DNA of 64,000 nucleotides, taken from assembly GCA_917880885.1 (NCBI GenBank), contig OU862923.1, positions 24,381,770 to 24,445,769 of the forward strand, read 5' to 3'. The notes beneath the pieces were generated by a model. The model worked only from the letters and a program-made list of their open reading frames with translations, was not told where the DNA came from and did no database searches. The stretch's first letter is position 1; every line of letters starts with the position of its first letter. The DNA comes from Limnephilus marmoratus. Its lineage: Eukaryota; Arthropoda; Insecta; Trichoptera; Limnephilidae. Shown piece by piece: positions 43,541-53,345 of this stretch. A program made the position numbers and the translations under genes.

Positions 43541-44575
43541 TCTCTACCTGTCATTTTATATTGAATCACACATTTCTCTAATCAAAGGATAGAGACTGCT
43601 TTCAGTGCCAATTAGCTAAATCGTTATTTAATTATCATTCACGAGCTGGACAGTACTAATGAAAGGTGAGGGAATAGAATATAAAGTTACTTGTCATTTA
43701 GCAGAGGAAATTGTTACCAGAAGCATGAATAATCCTACATTCGCAGCATTGTATGAGTGGAACAATCTAAGCATTAAAGAGAATAATACCATATTGAAGA
43801 GAATCATTATTTTTTTTTACAGTAAGGAAATGTGCCATTCCTGTGAGTTCTTATTCCGATCATCAAGAGTCAACTAAAGTTGCCATTGAAGAGCTTAAAT
43901 GAGACGTGCCAACACAAATGCTTTAATAATGGTAGTTAGTACCCTTGTCCCCTTGTTTGTCAAATGTGTTTTTGGATTTCACGCCTGTAAATAATTCAAC
44001 GATTTTGTCTGTTTTTAAAACATTCCTTGTTTTTTCTTCTTGAAATACTAGGTCGGTACACATTACATTACGTGCAAAGATGTATTACAAGTACGTAAAA
44101 ACTAGCGTTCATTCAATGCTTTCATTATTTAAATGCTTGTTTCTAGTGCAGCTGTGTGAGTCGCCAATGTCGCCATATTAAAGTTATTACAAAATGAATT
44201 GTGGCTTGTAATTAATATCGATGTATATGTCGGATAGGAAGAAAGTATATTTAGGATGGTTTGTATTAGTGCATATTTGTAATCTTACGACAATAATGTC
44301 TCAAGGCGTCACTAAGAAACAGTAATTTGTCTTGCGTACCCCTAATTTCTTTGCAGTTTATTTTAATTGTTTTTTTTGTTTGGTGAAAAGGGGTAACTCA
44401 AAAACATTAATCAAATTTAGATGTTCTGGAAGTTTTTAATTGTTTGAGAAGTTTAGAGTGTGTTATTTATTTACCCAGGTATTTAAAAAAAATAACTTTT
44501 TCCAATTTATATGTTTGAAACGTGCTGTATGCAATAACTACATTTGTGTTTTGTGTTCACATCAACATCGGCGGT
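43541..44575. other. Non-coding, nothing recognised
   Basis: AT-rich; a 72-codon frame at 43659-43877 has no recognisable domain. Confidence 0.35.
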
Positions 44576-45160
44576 CATGAGTCTAGGGAATTCTGAATTT
44601 TCAGGAATACCTCAGGGGCTAAACTTTGGACCTCTACTATTCTTGATTGATTGATAATATTCAGGAATGCATCCAAAGTATGCATGCTTTTTTCTGACGA
44701 TCTCAAACTGTTCAGGGATGTACGACATTTATCATTATTATTTATTATTTATTTTAAGATTACATTAAATTACAATTTTATTTAGACGCATTATATTCAC
44801 GGGCCGATGATAATAACCCTTTATTTAATATTTAAAAAAATGTCACTATGGCAAAATGTATCACTACTCCAAAAACTCAATTAAATTCGACTGGAAACTA
44901 AATAATGAAATATTGTCTTCAGTTACATCTATAAATGACCTCGGGGTCGGCCATAATCCCAAAATTAGCTTTTCAGATCATATCAGAGTGTTATAAAATT
45001 TTTGATTTATGTTATAAGAACAAGTAAACAAATTTCCCAGCCCGAAGCAATGACGTTGATGTTCAACTGCATTAAACGTTAAAAACTAGAATACGCTTCT
45101 GCTATTTAGGCCACATACCAGAAAAATACATAGAATTAATTAAAAAAAAATTTTTTTTAA
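44576..45160 (+). pseudogene. Strongly decayed Jockey/CR1-type RT relic
   Basis: Across several frames the plus strand reads FSGIPQGLNFGPLL (RT motif B, 44600-44640) and, at about 44690, FSDDLKLF (motif C with the first residue changed). An AT-rich insertion of about 120 bp follows. Then come INDLGVGHNPKISFSDHI (44930-44990), QFPSPEAMTL-like text, and YASAI-ATYQKNY text (45090-45130). Many stops and shifts make it clearly dead. Confidence 0.65.
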
Positions 45161-45384
45161 TTCTTATTGCTACAGTTTGGAGTAAGACTATGGCATCCGG
45201 AACGTGCCGCAAATGTACTTTATATCATTTAGAATTGATTTATTTATTTATAAAACACATGATACATAATTAACACATTTTTTTTACGTAAAGAAGATAT
45301 ATTAGATCACCATACTAGGCGGCTGCCTGTTTCATGGTGACCAATGGAGTATTGTTACTTTGTATGAAATATGATTATAATTAT

Positions 45385-45475
45385 AATTTCATTCCTACCC
45401 ACCCCTTTTCCCAGATCTTCATCTCCTTCCTTTCCTTAAAAAACATTCCACACATCATCATCTAAGATGTCATAG
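45385..45475 (+). repeat. SINE-3/LINE tail fragment
   Basis: TCATTCCTACCCACCCC, CTCCTTCCTTTCCTTAAAAA, CCACACATCATCATC and AAGATGTCATAG match the tail of SINE-3. Confidence 0.55.
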
Positions 45476-45962
45476 ATCATTTATTTATTTAACGTTGTGT
45501 AAATTATTGTTGTATTGTAATATGATAATGTTTGCTGCGGTAGTTTCAAAGATATTCAAATACAAAAGAGATATGCTATGGTGTCCGCGCAACTGTCGGC
45601 GGACTACGCCCTAATTAGAGTAGTTTGCATACAAAAACATTTGTTCATTTCGTTGATTTTTTGAAGATGTGCTTTAGTATTGGTTAACAACCAGTGTTGA
45701 CTAATATCTACAGACAACAACAATAGTTAGTGCCAGACGTCAAGTTTAATTTTGCTCCGTAAAAATAGTGGAATAAAACGCAAAAAAAGTTTATTTTTAT
45801 CGTTAAAAACTGGTGTAACAGTGCATCACTGTGCTGCGGTAATTCTGGAGCTAATATTATGTACGTACTGAACCATTTTCATAAGAGAAACTGATTTTAT
45901 AAAATCAAATAACTGTGTTTTTGAACAACTTGTATGGTTTACCTACATATGGTATATTTATG

Positions 45963-46105
45963 CTACCTTTCAATAGAGGGCAGTAAATACCTACATACAG
46001 TAATAAAATTAATTAAGTTGCTCTACTGATCAACAGATGGCAATGCATGCGTAATTTGCAAAAGAAAATATTTTAATACAACTATTGCCCAATAGATGGT
46101 GATAG
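45963..46105 (+). promoter_or_regulatory. Three 59-60-bp-spaced repeats in the LINE-B 5' region
   Basis: Starts at 45963, 46023 and 46082: CTACCTTTCAATAGAGGGCA, CTACTGATCAACAGATGGCA, CTATTGCCCAATAGATGGTG. The common core is CAAYAGATGGYR. The even spacing just before ORF1 suggests iterated internal-promoter units, as some LINEs have. The last repeat ends about 60 bp before the ORF1 ATG. Confidence 0.5.
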
Positions 46106-46161
46106 TTATAAAAATTAAAATAATATTTATTTTTTTAATAAATAAAAGTAAATAATTTAAA

Positions 46162-47241
46162 ATGACTTCCCTAACTCCAGAAGAGAGGTTGAAAAATGCA
46201 AAAAATTTAATGAAAAATTTTAATAAGACATTAACATCTAACATCTTGTCAAAGGATCAAAAAACCTCCCTAACTGAGGCAATGTGTGAAATGTTGAACC
46301 ACATTGAAGCCATGGTCCAGGAATACAAGGCACCAACTACCAAAGAAGGGGAGGGACTCGACAGATTGTATCAGTCATTATACAAAATTGATAAGAACAT
46401 TGAAGATTTAAAATTAAATATTGAGTCTAAATCGTATGCTGAAATTACGAAATATGGTAAATCTATTGAAGAACCAAGTAAATGTAAGAAACATGAACCT
46501 GTCATCATTATTAAGCCGAAAGATAAGGATCAAAAAAATATGGTAACAAAGGATGAAATAAAACAAAACATAGATCCTGTTAATTTTGGTGTTACTGGAA
46601 TTAGAAATTTTAAACAAGGAGCAGTAATAGTGGAGTGCAAGAACGTAGCTGCAATACAAAAGATGGAGGAGCAAATAATTTCAAAGATAGGTGACAAATA
46701 TGATGTAAAAATCCCGCAAGAAAAAAATCCATCTGTCAAAATTATAGGCTTAACCGAAAAATATTCTTTTGAAGAAATGGAAAGGACAATTAAGTGTCAA
46801 AATGAGTTTATTTTTGAACAGCACTCAAAAATAAAAGTAACATTTGTAAAAGAAACAAAAAATCTACGAAATCAAACAAGCTACACCATATATGCTGACG
46901 TTGACGGAAAGACATACCACAGGATGTTAAAGGAAGAAAAAATAAATATTGGATGGGACAGATGCAGGGTCTTTGATAATTTAAATATCATGAGATGTTT
47001 TAAATGTAATGGGTTTAATCACAAGGCTATAGATTGCAGAAACCTAAAATCTTGTCCAAAATGCGCAAAACATCATGATGTTAAAGATTGCACCGAGGAG
47101 GATATTCAGTGCATCAATTGTATAATGACTAGCAATAGATTAGGACTGAAACTAAATAGTGGTCACTCAGCCATGAGCAAGGAATGCCCAATTTATAAAA
47201 GAAAACTAGAAGCAAAAATGAGCAGAATCTCTTTTTTATAA
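46162..47241 (+). CDS. LINE-B ORF1: gag-like nucleic-acid-binding protein
   Basis: 359 codons from ATG 46162. The N-terminal third is Lys/Glu-rich and likely helical. The middle (about residues 120-270) resembles the RRM-like region of LINE ORF1 proteins, with IKQNIDPVNFGVTGIRNF and GAVIVECKNVAAIQK. The C-terminus has three Cys/His knuckles: CFKCNGFNHKAIDC, CPKCAKHHDVKDC, and a third beginning CINC with GHSAMSKEC. It ends CPIYKRKLEAKMSRISFL. This layout is usual for Jockey-clade ORF1 proteins, which bind the element RNA. The stop lies directly after a slippery heptamer (47232-47238). Confidence 0.85.
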   Translation: MTSLTPEERLKNAKNLMKNFNKTLTSNILSKDQKTSLTEAMCEMLNHIEAMVQEYKAPTTKEGEGLDRLYQSLYKIDKNIEDLKLNIESKSYAEITKYGKSIEEPSKCKKHEPVIIIKPKDKDQKNMVTKDEIKQNIDPVNFGVTGIRNFKQGAVIVECKNVAAIQKMEEQIISKIGDKYDVKIPQEKNPSVKIIGLTEKYSFEEMERTIKCQNEFIFEQHSKIKVTFVKETKNLRNQTSYTIYADVDGKTYHRMLKEEKINIGWDRCRVFDNLNIMRCFKCNGFNHKAIDCRNLKSCPKCAKHHDVKDCTEEDIQCINCIMTSNRLGLKLNSGHSAMSKECPIYKRKLEAKMSRISFL

Positions 47242-49406
47242 AAAAAAGTTACGAGAAAGATGAAATTATATACCTGAATATACAAAGCATCATGGCACAT
47301 TACGAAGAGGTAAAAATACTTTTAGAGGAGAAGAAACCTTTTATGCTTATGATGAGTGAAACACATGTTACTGAAGATATTCAAGATAGTGAAATTAGAT
47401 TTGAACATTATAATACCATCCGTTGCGACTCACATAGTCGACATACAGGAGAAGTGATGATTCTCTTAAGCAATAAAATTCCATATGAAGTAATATCGAA
47501 CAATCAATTTGAAAAACATTGTTGGATCTTAGCCATCACCATTAAATCAGGAAACAAGAAAGGTGTATATACTGTAATTTATAGATCGCCAAACACAAGC
47601 AAGTGCGACTTTTTAACATATTTTCAAAGATGGTGCATGGAAAATTTACAAGATGAAAATATAAACGTTATAGCTGGAGATTTTAATATAAATGTTAAAG
47701 CAAATGCAGACATATACACAAAAAAACTAAAATCTATTATACAAGCTACAGGGATGAAACAATTAGTCAAAGATTTTACACGAATTACAAATATCTCAAA
47801 AACGACGATTGATCTGGTAATCTCAAATAAATTCAATTTAAATATTAAAGTACTAGATGATCCTAAAATTACCGACCATAACATCATTCAAATTCTAATA
47901 AATGACAGAGAAAAATGCAACTCCAGTAAGGAAACACAAATAACAACATTTAAAAATTACAAAAAATACAATAAGGAAATTTTCATTCAATCCTTAGAGA
48001 CTATTAATTGGAATGGAATAAATCAAATGGAATATAACCAAAAAGCTGACCAGATGATATTAAACTTAAAAAAATCTATTGATGAAGTTGTTCCAGAACA
48101 GAAGATACATAAAAGAAACAATAATAAATGGTACACAAGCGAACTACGTACGATGCAGCACGATAGAGATGCATTTTACAAAAGAGCATGCCTTACTAAT
48201 AGTATTACGGATTGGGATAACTACAAAAAAGCGAGAAACAAATACTCCAAAGACATAAAAAGAACGCATAATGAGTACATAAAAAATAAAATAAACTCAG
48301 AAGAAGGGGATCCCAAAAAAATTTGGAAAAGCATAAAAGAATTAGTACATGGCGAAAACAAAGACGACATAAAAATTGTAAACTTTCCAAAAGAGATAAA
48401 CGAAGAAAACATGGCTAATAACTTTAATAAATATTTTATTGAAAGTATCATTCAAATTAACAAATTAATACCCAACATTGCTGTTAACCCCACAAATGAT
48501 AATATCGACCCAAACAAAGAATCATTGGTCTTCAGAAAAATAAATGCAGAATATTTATTTAACATTTTAAACAAAATAAAATCAAAGAATAGTTCAGATG
48601 GATTAACTATTAGTAAAATAAGAGATGCTTTTCCAGTAATAGGATTTACTCTATTAAATATTATCAATGAGACGATTGAAGAAGGAAAATTTCCACAGTC
48701 ATGGAAAATATCTACCATTATACCGGTTCCAAAGGTAAAAAATACCAGAAAATGTGAAGAATTTCGACCAATCAACACCTTACCAAAATATGAGCAGATT
48801 CTTGAAGTTATAATAAAAGAACAAATTTTGCAATATCTAGATAAACACGATATTTTATACCAAGAGCAATCAGGGTTCAGATCTAATAACTCATGTGAAA
48901 CAGCATTAAACGTAATTGTCGAAGAATGGAAGGAAGGAATGAATAATAATAAATTTATCTTAGCAATATTTTTGGATTTTCAAAGGGCATTCGAAACTAT
49001 AGACCGAGACATACTAATAAGAAAGCTTAAAGAAATTGGTTTCTCATCTGTAGCCATTAAATTAATACAAGAGTATTTGAGAGACAGAAAGCAGGTAACA
49101 AAAATAAATAATCAATTTTCAAAACCAATGGAAAATAAGTTAGGAGTACCACAGGGATCGGTCCTTGGAACTCTATTGTTCATACTCTATATTAATGACA
49201 TGGTGAAAATATTTTCAAAATGCAAAGTACGACTTTTTGCTGATGATACACTAATATACTTAATTGGAGATAACTATGAAGAACTAATACACATTTTAAA
49301 TAATGAACTAAATGATGTATCAAGATGGCTAAAAATAAATAAGCTTAAATTAAATACAAAAAAAAACAAAATGTATGGTGATCGGATACAAGAAGACATC
49401 CAGTGA
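47199..49406 (+). CDS. LINE-B ORF2: endonuclease-reverse transcriptase (main part)
   Basis: The frame opens after a TAA at 47196. It has no ATG until 47292, which is inside the first strand of the endonuclease (IIYLNIQSI lies before it, MAHYEEV after). From 47292 there are 704 codons. Endonuclease: MMSETHVTE, IYRSPNTS, VIAGDFNINV, ITDHNIIQI. RT: FRPINTLPKYEQILEVII, QSGFRSNNSCETAL, AIFLDFQRAFETIDRDIL (motif A), LGVPQGSVLGTLLFILYI (motif B), LFADDTLIYL (motif C; FADD at 649-652). All catalytic residues are present. The frame is cut by an extra A in the run at 49358-49366, and the protein continues in the next entry. Confidence 0.85.
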   Translation, partial: KKTRSKNEQNLFFIKKSYEKDEIIYLNIQSIMAHYEEVKILLEEKKPFMLMMSETHVTEDIQDSEIRFEHYNTIRCDSHSRHTGEVMILLSNKIPYEVISNNQFEKHCWILAITIKSGNKKGVYTVIYRSPNTSKCDFLTYFQRWCMENLQDENINVIAGDFNINVKANADIYTKKLKSIIQATGMKQLVKDFTRITNISKTTIDLVISNKFNLNIKVLDDPKITDHNIIQILINDREKCNSSKETQITTFKNYKKYNKEIFIQSLETINWNGINQMEYNQKADQMILNLKKSIDEVVPEQKIHKRNNNKWYTSELRTMQHDRDAFYKRACLTNSITDWDNYKKARNKYSKDIKRTHNEYIKNKINSEEGDPKKIWKSIKELVHGENKDDIKIVNFPKEINEENMANNFNKYFIESIIQINKLIPNIAVNPTNDNIDPNKESLVFRKINAEYLFNILNKIKSKNSSDGLTISKIRDAFPVIGFTLLNIINETIEEGKFPQSWKISTIIPVPKVKNTRKCEEFRPINTLPKYEQILEVIIKEQILQYLDKHDILYQEQSGFRSNNSCETALNVIVEEWKEGMNNNKFILAIFLDFQRAFETIDRDILIRKLKEIGFSSVAIKLIQEYLRDRKQVTKINNQFSKPMENKLGVPQGSVLGTLLFILYINDMVKIFSKCKVRLFADDTLIYLIGDNYEELIHILNNELNDVSRWLKINKLKLNTKKNKMYGDRIQEDIQ
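47232..47241 (+). promoter_or_regulatory. Candidate -1 ribosomal frameshift site between LINE-B ORF1 and ORF2
   Basis: T TTT TTA (47232-47238) stands in the ORF1 frame as TCT TTT TTA and is followed at once by TAA (47239-47241). This is the canonical X XXY YYZ heptamer. The -1 frame is open from 47199 and joins the ORF2 endonuclease without a stop. I see no strong downstream hairpin or pseudoknot in the AT-rich sequence that follows, so efficiency is unknown. Confidence 0.55.
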
Positions 49407-50058
49407 AAGCAAAATTAAAATTGATGGTGAAATTATTGAAAATGTTACTGAAATGAAATACTTAGGAGTTATATTAGATTCCAAACTAAACTTCAATAGA
49501 CATGCTGAATACACCCAAAAGAAAATTGGCAAAAAGATATCTTTTTTTGGAAGAATTCGGCCAAAAATTTCTAGAAAAACTGCAATCACCATATACAATT
49601 CAATTATTGCTCCACACTTCAACTACTGCTCAAGTATACTTTTCCTATGTAACGAAAGAGAACAAAATAAGTTACAAATTCTCCAAAACAGGGCTATGAG
49701 AATAATTCTCCGACGAAACAGATTTTCAAAAATAATTAAAATGTTAAAGGAACTAAATTGGTTGACCGTGAAACAGATGCTGACCTTGAACACGATGGTA
49801 TTTATCCACAAAATATTGAACAACACGTTACCAAAATACTTCTCAAATAAAATTGTATACAATAAAGACATTCACAGATATAACACAAGGACGTGCAAGG
49901 AAATTAGGCTACAAAAAAAGGACAAAGCCAATACGCAAAACAGTCTACTGTACAAGGGAATGAAGTTGTATAACACACTACCAGAAACTTTAAAGTCCAC
50001 ACCAATTGGAAAGTTCAAGATGTATTGTAGGAGCTACATAAAACTTGAAAAAATATAG
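49375..50058 (+). CDS. LINE-B ORF2, C-terminal part after a one-base frameshift
   Basis: It continues ORF2 directly: MKYLGVILDSKLNFNRHAEY (last RT motif), KISRKTAITIYNSIIAPHFN, RAMRIILRRNRFSKIIKM, and a C-terminal domain with SLLYKGMKLYNTLPETLK, the usual Y-LP block. If the A9 run were A8, this would join the upstream frame with no other change. I annotate it as part of the same gene; the break may be a real lesion or a homopolymer error in the assembly. Confidence 0.8.
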   Translation: MVIGYKKTSSESKIKIDGEIIENVTEMKYLGVILDSKLNFNRHAEYTQKKIGKKISFFGRIRPKISRKTAITIYNSIIAPHFNYCSSILFLCNEREQNKLQILQNRAMRIILRRNRFSKIIKMLKELNWLTVKQMLTLNTMVFIHKILNNTLPKYFSNKIVYNKDIHRYNTRTCKEIRLQKKDKANTQNSLLYKGMKLYNTLPETLKSTPIGKFKMYCRSYIKLEKI

Positions 50059-50146
50059 TGAATATGAAATATTTTAATCAATTAGAAATTTGTAAACTTC
50101 AATGTACAAATTACCAGATTTAAATGTCCGGGTTAAATTTTCCCCC

Positions 50147-50147
<1 letters not shown>

Positions 50148-50212
<65 letters not shown>
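50148..50212 (+). repeat. Poly-A tail of LINE-B, 65 A
   Basis: Uninterrupted A run counted as 50148-50212, following a CCCCCC run. An A run this long and pure is expected only in a young retrotransposon insertion, or could be expanded by assembly slippage. Confidence 0.9.
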
Positions 50213-50214
<2 letters not shown>

Positions 50215-50294
50215 AGGAAAAACTAAACCCTTTCATACACTTCCCCAAATGATCATCTAGTGAATCCACGTTATGCAATTGCACTATATAGGTA

Positions 50295-53073
50295 CTATAA
50301 ATACAAAACAATATGGTTAGTATTTATAAGAATGTTGGCATTCTCGTCATATAAATTTAAAGGTGTAATATTTCTATCTGCCTTGCAAATTATTTTGTGC
50401 ATTTCTGAGCTATTAGCTTTCCTATGGAAAAAAATTTCTAAGCATTTCTACCTGATTGTGTTTCAAAGATGTTATTTTGACTACACCTCTACCTCCTAAA
50501 TTTCTAGGTAAATTAATTCGTTCTATAGCTGAATTTGGATGATGGCAATTAAATTTTGTTAACGTAGTTCTAATTAATCGTTCTAAACTATCTAAATCTG
50601 TATTGGACCATTTAATTATGCCAAATGAGTACGTTAGTAGAGGTATTGCCCAAGTATTTATTGCTTTTACTAAATTTTTAGCAGATAGATTGCATTTTAA
50701 AATTTTTCTGATCCTAGTTTGAAATTTAATCCTAATATCATTTTTAATACTAGTGTGATCTAATCTATTCGATTGCGGGTATCCTAAATATTTATAAACC
50801 TCATCCCCTTTCATACTTTGAATTTTGAAATTTCTAAATATACCCTCGTCTCCATCTACAATTTTGCCTTTCTCTATATGGATAGTTTTACATTTATCTA
50901 AACCAAAAGTCATTTTAATATCATCTGAAAAAATTTTAACTACCTTAATCATTTTCTCTAAATTTGATTCAGAATTTGAAAATAATTTTATATCATCCAT
51001 ATATAATAGATGTGAAACTATACTACTCTCTCTTGTATTACCCTTAATTTTTATTCCAAACTTGCTTTTAATTAACATTTTAGAAAGGGGATTCAATGCT
51101 AAGCAAAACCAAAGAGGGCTCAATGAGTCTCCTTGAAAAATCCCTCTTTTTATTGAAATGCCCGGTACTACTATTTTCTTACCTTTTAAATTAACTAGCA
51201 AATCTGTATTCCAAAAGGACATAATATTTTTCAAAAAGCTAATTATAATTGGGTTAACTTTATATATTTTTAATATTTTGATTAGCCACGAGTGCGGGAC
51301 ACTATCAAAAGCTTTTTGATAATCTATATAACAAGTATGTAAATTACGCTTTTGATTTTGAATTTGTTTTAAAATTACAGAATCAATAACTAACTGTTCT
51401 TTACATCCCATATGTTTTCTGCGACAACCTTTTTGTTGTTCAGATAAAATATTTTTTTCATCCAAATGAGTATATATTAAATCTGTCAAGCAAGAGGTTA
51501 AAATTTTGTATATTGTCGGTAGACATGTAATGGGTCTATATTGAGAGGGATTATTAATATGTTCGCTTTTAGGCAACATATAAGTAATGCCCTTAGTTAG
51601 AAAATTAGGAAAATTTTGAGGTTCTCTGACAAGTTTTGAAAGATTTTTTGCAAAAAGAGGATGTAAAGTAGTTAGACGTTTGTACCAAAAATTATGTATC
51701 CAATCGCAACCCGTGGCTTTCCAATTATGAGTATTTTTTATAATTTTGGCTAACAATTCAACCGATATATCAGAAAAACTCATTTGTTCAATGTCTGAAC
51801 AATTGAGTTCTTCATTTTCTATCCAGTTACCTGCCTCATTATGTTTTATATCTTTACTCCAAATGTTTGTCCAAAAATCGCGCATATCTGATTCAGATGG
51901 CAACGGAATATTATTATTCGAAATAATATTCTGTTTATCGTCAAGTTTGGAATAAAATATTTTCTCATTTTTCTGAAATAATCTATTATTATTTCTTTTA
52001 TTATACGTATAATTATATCTTTTTAATCTACTAGCTTTTACACCTAATTTTTGTTTTAATAAATCTAATAAATCATTGATTATATTTTCATTATTATTAC
52101 TACCAATGCTATAACCAAATCTTCTCCCAATTTCATCTACATATCTCAAAATATTCCTACTTCTATTTCCATTTTTATATTCAATTACTCTAGCTATACT
52201 ACTTCTTAAAAATACTACATCATTTTCTAATCTAATCTGCCATTCTGGTTTACTATAACTATATGATCTATCATCAGAGGATATTAATTTAACTCCTAAC
52301 TTATTACATATAGTGATAGCACTAGCGTACACTATTGTATGAAGATCTAAAAAACTAATATCGTCAAATATTATTTTTGGTAAAATTAAATTATTTAATT
52401 CAGAAATTAATTTAGATAATTTCTTTGACGTATGCAATTTTGGTAATTTTGGTCTAACTGTGGGCTCTATATCTATATATCTATTTATATTATTTTGAAG
52501 CAAGTTAGCTAATTCTATTACATTATCATCTAGTAAGTTTAAATTTGCAATATTGATTTCCCTAAGATTATGAATAATGTCTAAGTTATTTGAATCTACT
52601 CTAATATCATTGGATTCTTCTACTAGAATATTAGCTAAACTATCTTCATTCAATGCATCTAATATAACATTACTACTCGTATTAATTTGATCTAAATTAT
52701 TCTCCAATTGCAATCTATCTGCTACTTCTTTTCTTATCTCATTTAATGTTACTACAGGAATTAAATTATTTTTGAAAATTGACCTTTTTTGGTCAGCTAA
52801 TCTTTGTTCGTTTACTTGGGCAACCGGATAATTTTGTGAGAAAAGTAAATGTAATTTTTTCCTATACAATAACATATCTGTTTCTAGTTTAGTTACATAA
52901 AAAAATGAACGAACGATGAACATATTGACATCGTTCGTCCATTTCATACGCTGCCTAGGAATACCTGCTTTGGTTTTTTGGGGTCTCAGATTATCAATGT
53001 TCATCTGTATAGATGACATAATAAACCCATTTTCATTTCCGTTGGTTGAAAATGACATTTTGTCACCTTTCAA
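50295..53073 (-). CDS. R4/Hero-like LINE reverse transcriptase, C-terminally truncated
   Basis: An 883-codon open frame (53073-50422) plus 42 more codons to TAG at 50295-50297 if one T is removed from a 7-T run (plus strand 50428-50434). N-terminus: VRSFFYVTKLETDMLLYRK, VNEQRLADQKRSIFKNN, a region I know from R4/Hero/NeSL-type elements. RT (about residues 460-770): SQYRPITCLPTIYKILTS, CYIDYQKAFDSVPHSWLI (motif A), RGIFQGDSLSPLWFCLAL (motif B), LLYMDDIKLFS (motif C, YMDD at 691-694), FGLDKCKTIHIEKG, YKYLGY. Past the frameshift it reads ICKADRNITPLNLYDEN, then ends. The CCHC finger and restriction-like endonuclease expected further on are missing, so the protein could polymerise but probably not cut DNA. 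Its tail abuts the LINE-B poly-A, tail to tail. Confidence 0.8.
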
Positions 53074-53165
53074 AACAACTTGGAAATGATTGTTATTAAT
53101 TATTATTATTATTCCTACATTCCAGTAACCAATAAAAATTATTATTATTATTATTATTATTATTA
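53074..53165 (+). repeat. AT-rich junction with (ATT)n, possible tail of an older LINE
   Basis: TTCCAGTAACCAATAAAAATT followed by (ATT)n to 53164, then MITE-2 sequence. Read on the plus strand this is the form of a LINE 3' end, so the outermost insertion in MITE-2 may have been an ATT-tailed LINE. It could equally be the 5' leader of the minus-strand R4-like element. Confidence 0.4.
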
Positions 53166-53345
53166 ATATAGTTTGAATACGGAAAGAATTCGTTCATTTA
53201 GTTTAACGTTCGTTTGGTTTATTCGTTAATTATTCGTTCATTTAGTTTATTTGTTAATTGGTAAACAATATCAGCGACACCCGGAAGCGCTGTCCCACCT
53301 AGTAAAAACTGCAGATAGCACATCTACTTATATTTCAATATCTTT

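Larger units (their letters stand above)
45692..50212 (+). mobile_element. LINE-B: Jockey-type non-LTR retrotransposon, near full length
   Basis: Order: a 470-bp 5' region with three spaced repeats, ORF1 (46162-47241) with zinc knuckles, ORF2 (endonuclease and RT, in the -1 frame), a short 3' UTR and a 65-nt poly-A (50148-50212). The pure, long poly-A suggests a recent insertion. Only one frame-breaking change is seen (an extra A in a 9-A run at 49358-49366). The start may be 45692, where MITE-2 sequence ends. No target duplication was identified. Confidence 0.8.
45548..53345 (-). mobile_element. MITE-2 copy split by a 7.5-kb nested insertion
   Basis: 45548-45691 is the reverse complement of the right half of the full MITE-2 (20335-20464), starting CAAAGATATTCAAATAC. 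About 53160-53345 is the reverse complement of its left half, ending TTTCAATATCTTTG. Order and orientation are those of one MITE-2 opened in the middle: the left part breaks at TATTGGTTAACAA and the right part resumes at AATATAGTTTGAATACGG. These are contiguous in the intact copy. Confidence 0.75.

Noticed and set aside
50120..50311. 63-codon minus-strand frame with a poly-Phe run
   Set aside because: It is the antisense of the LINE-B poly-A tail.
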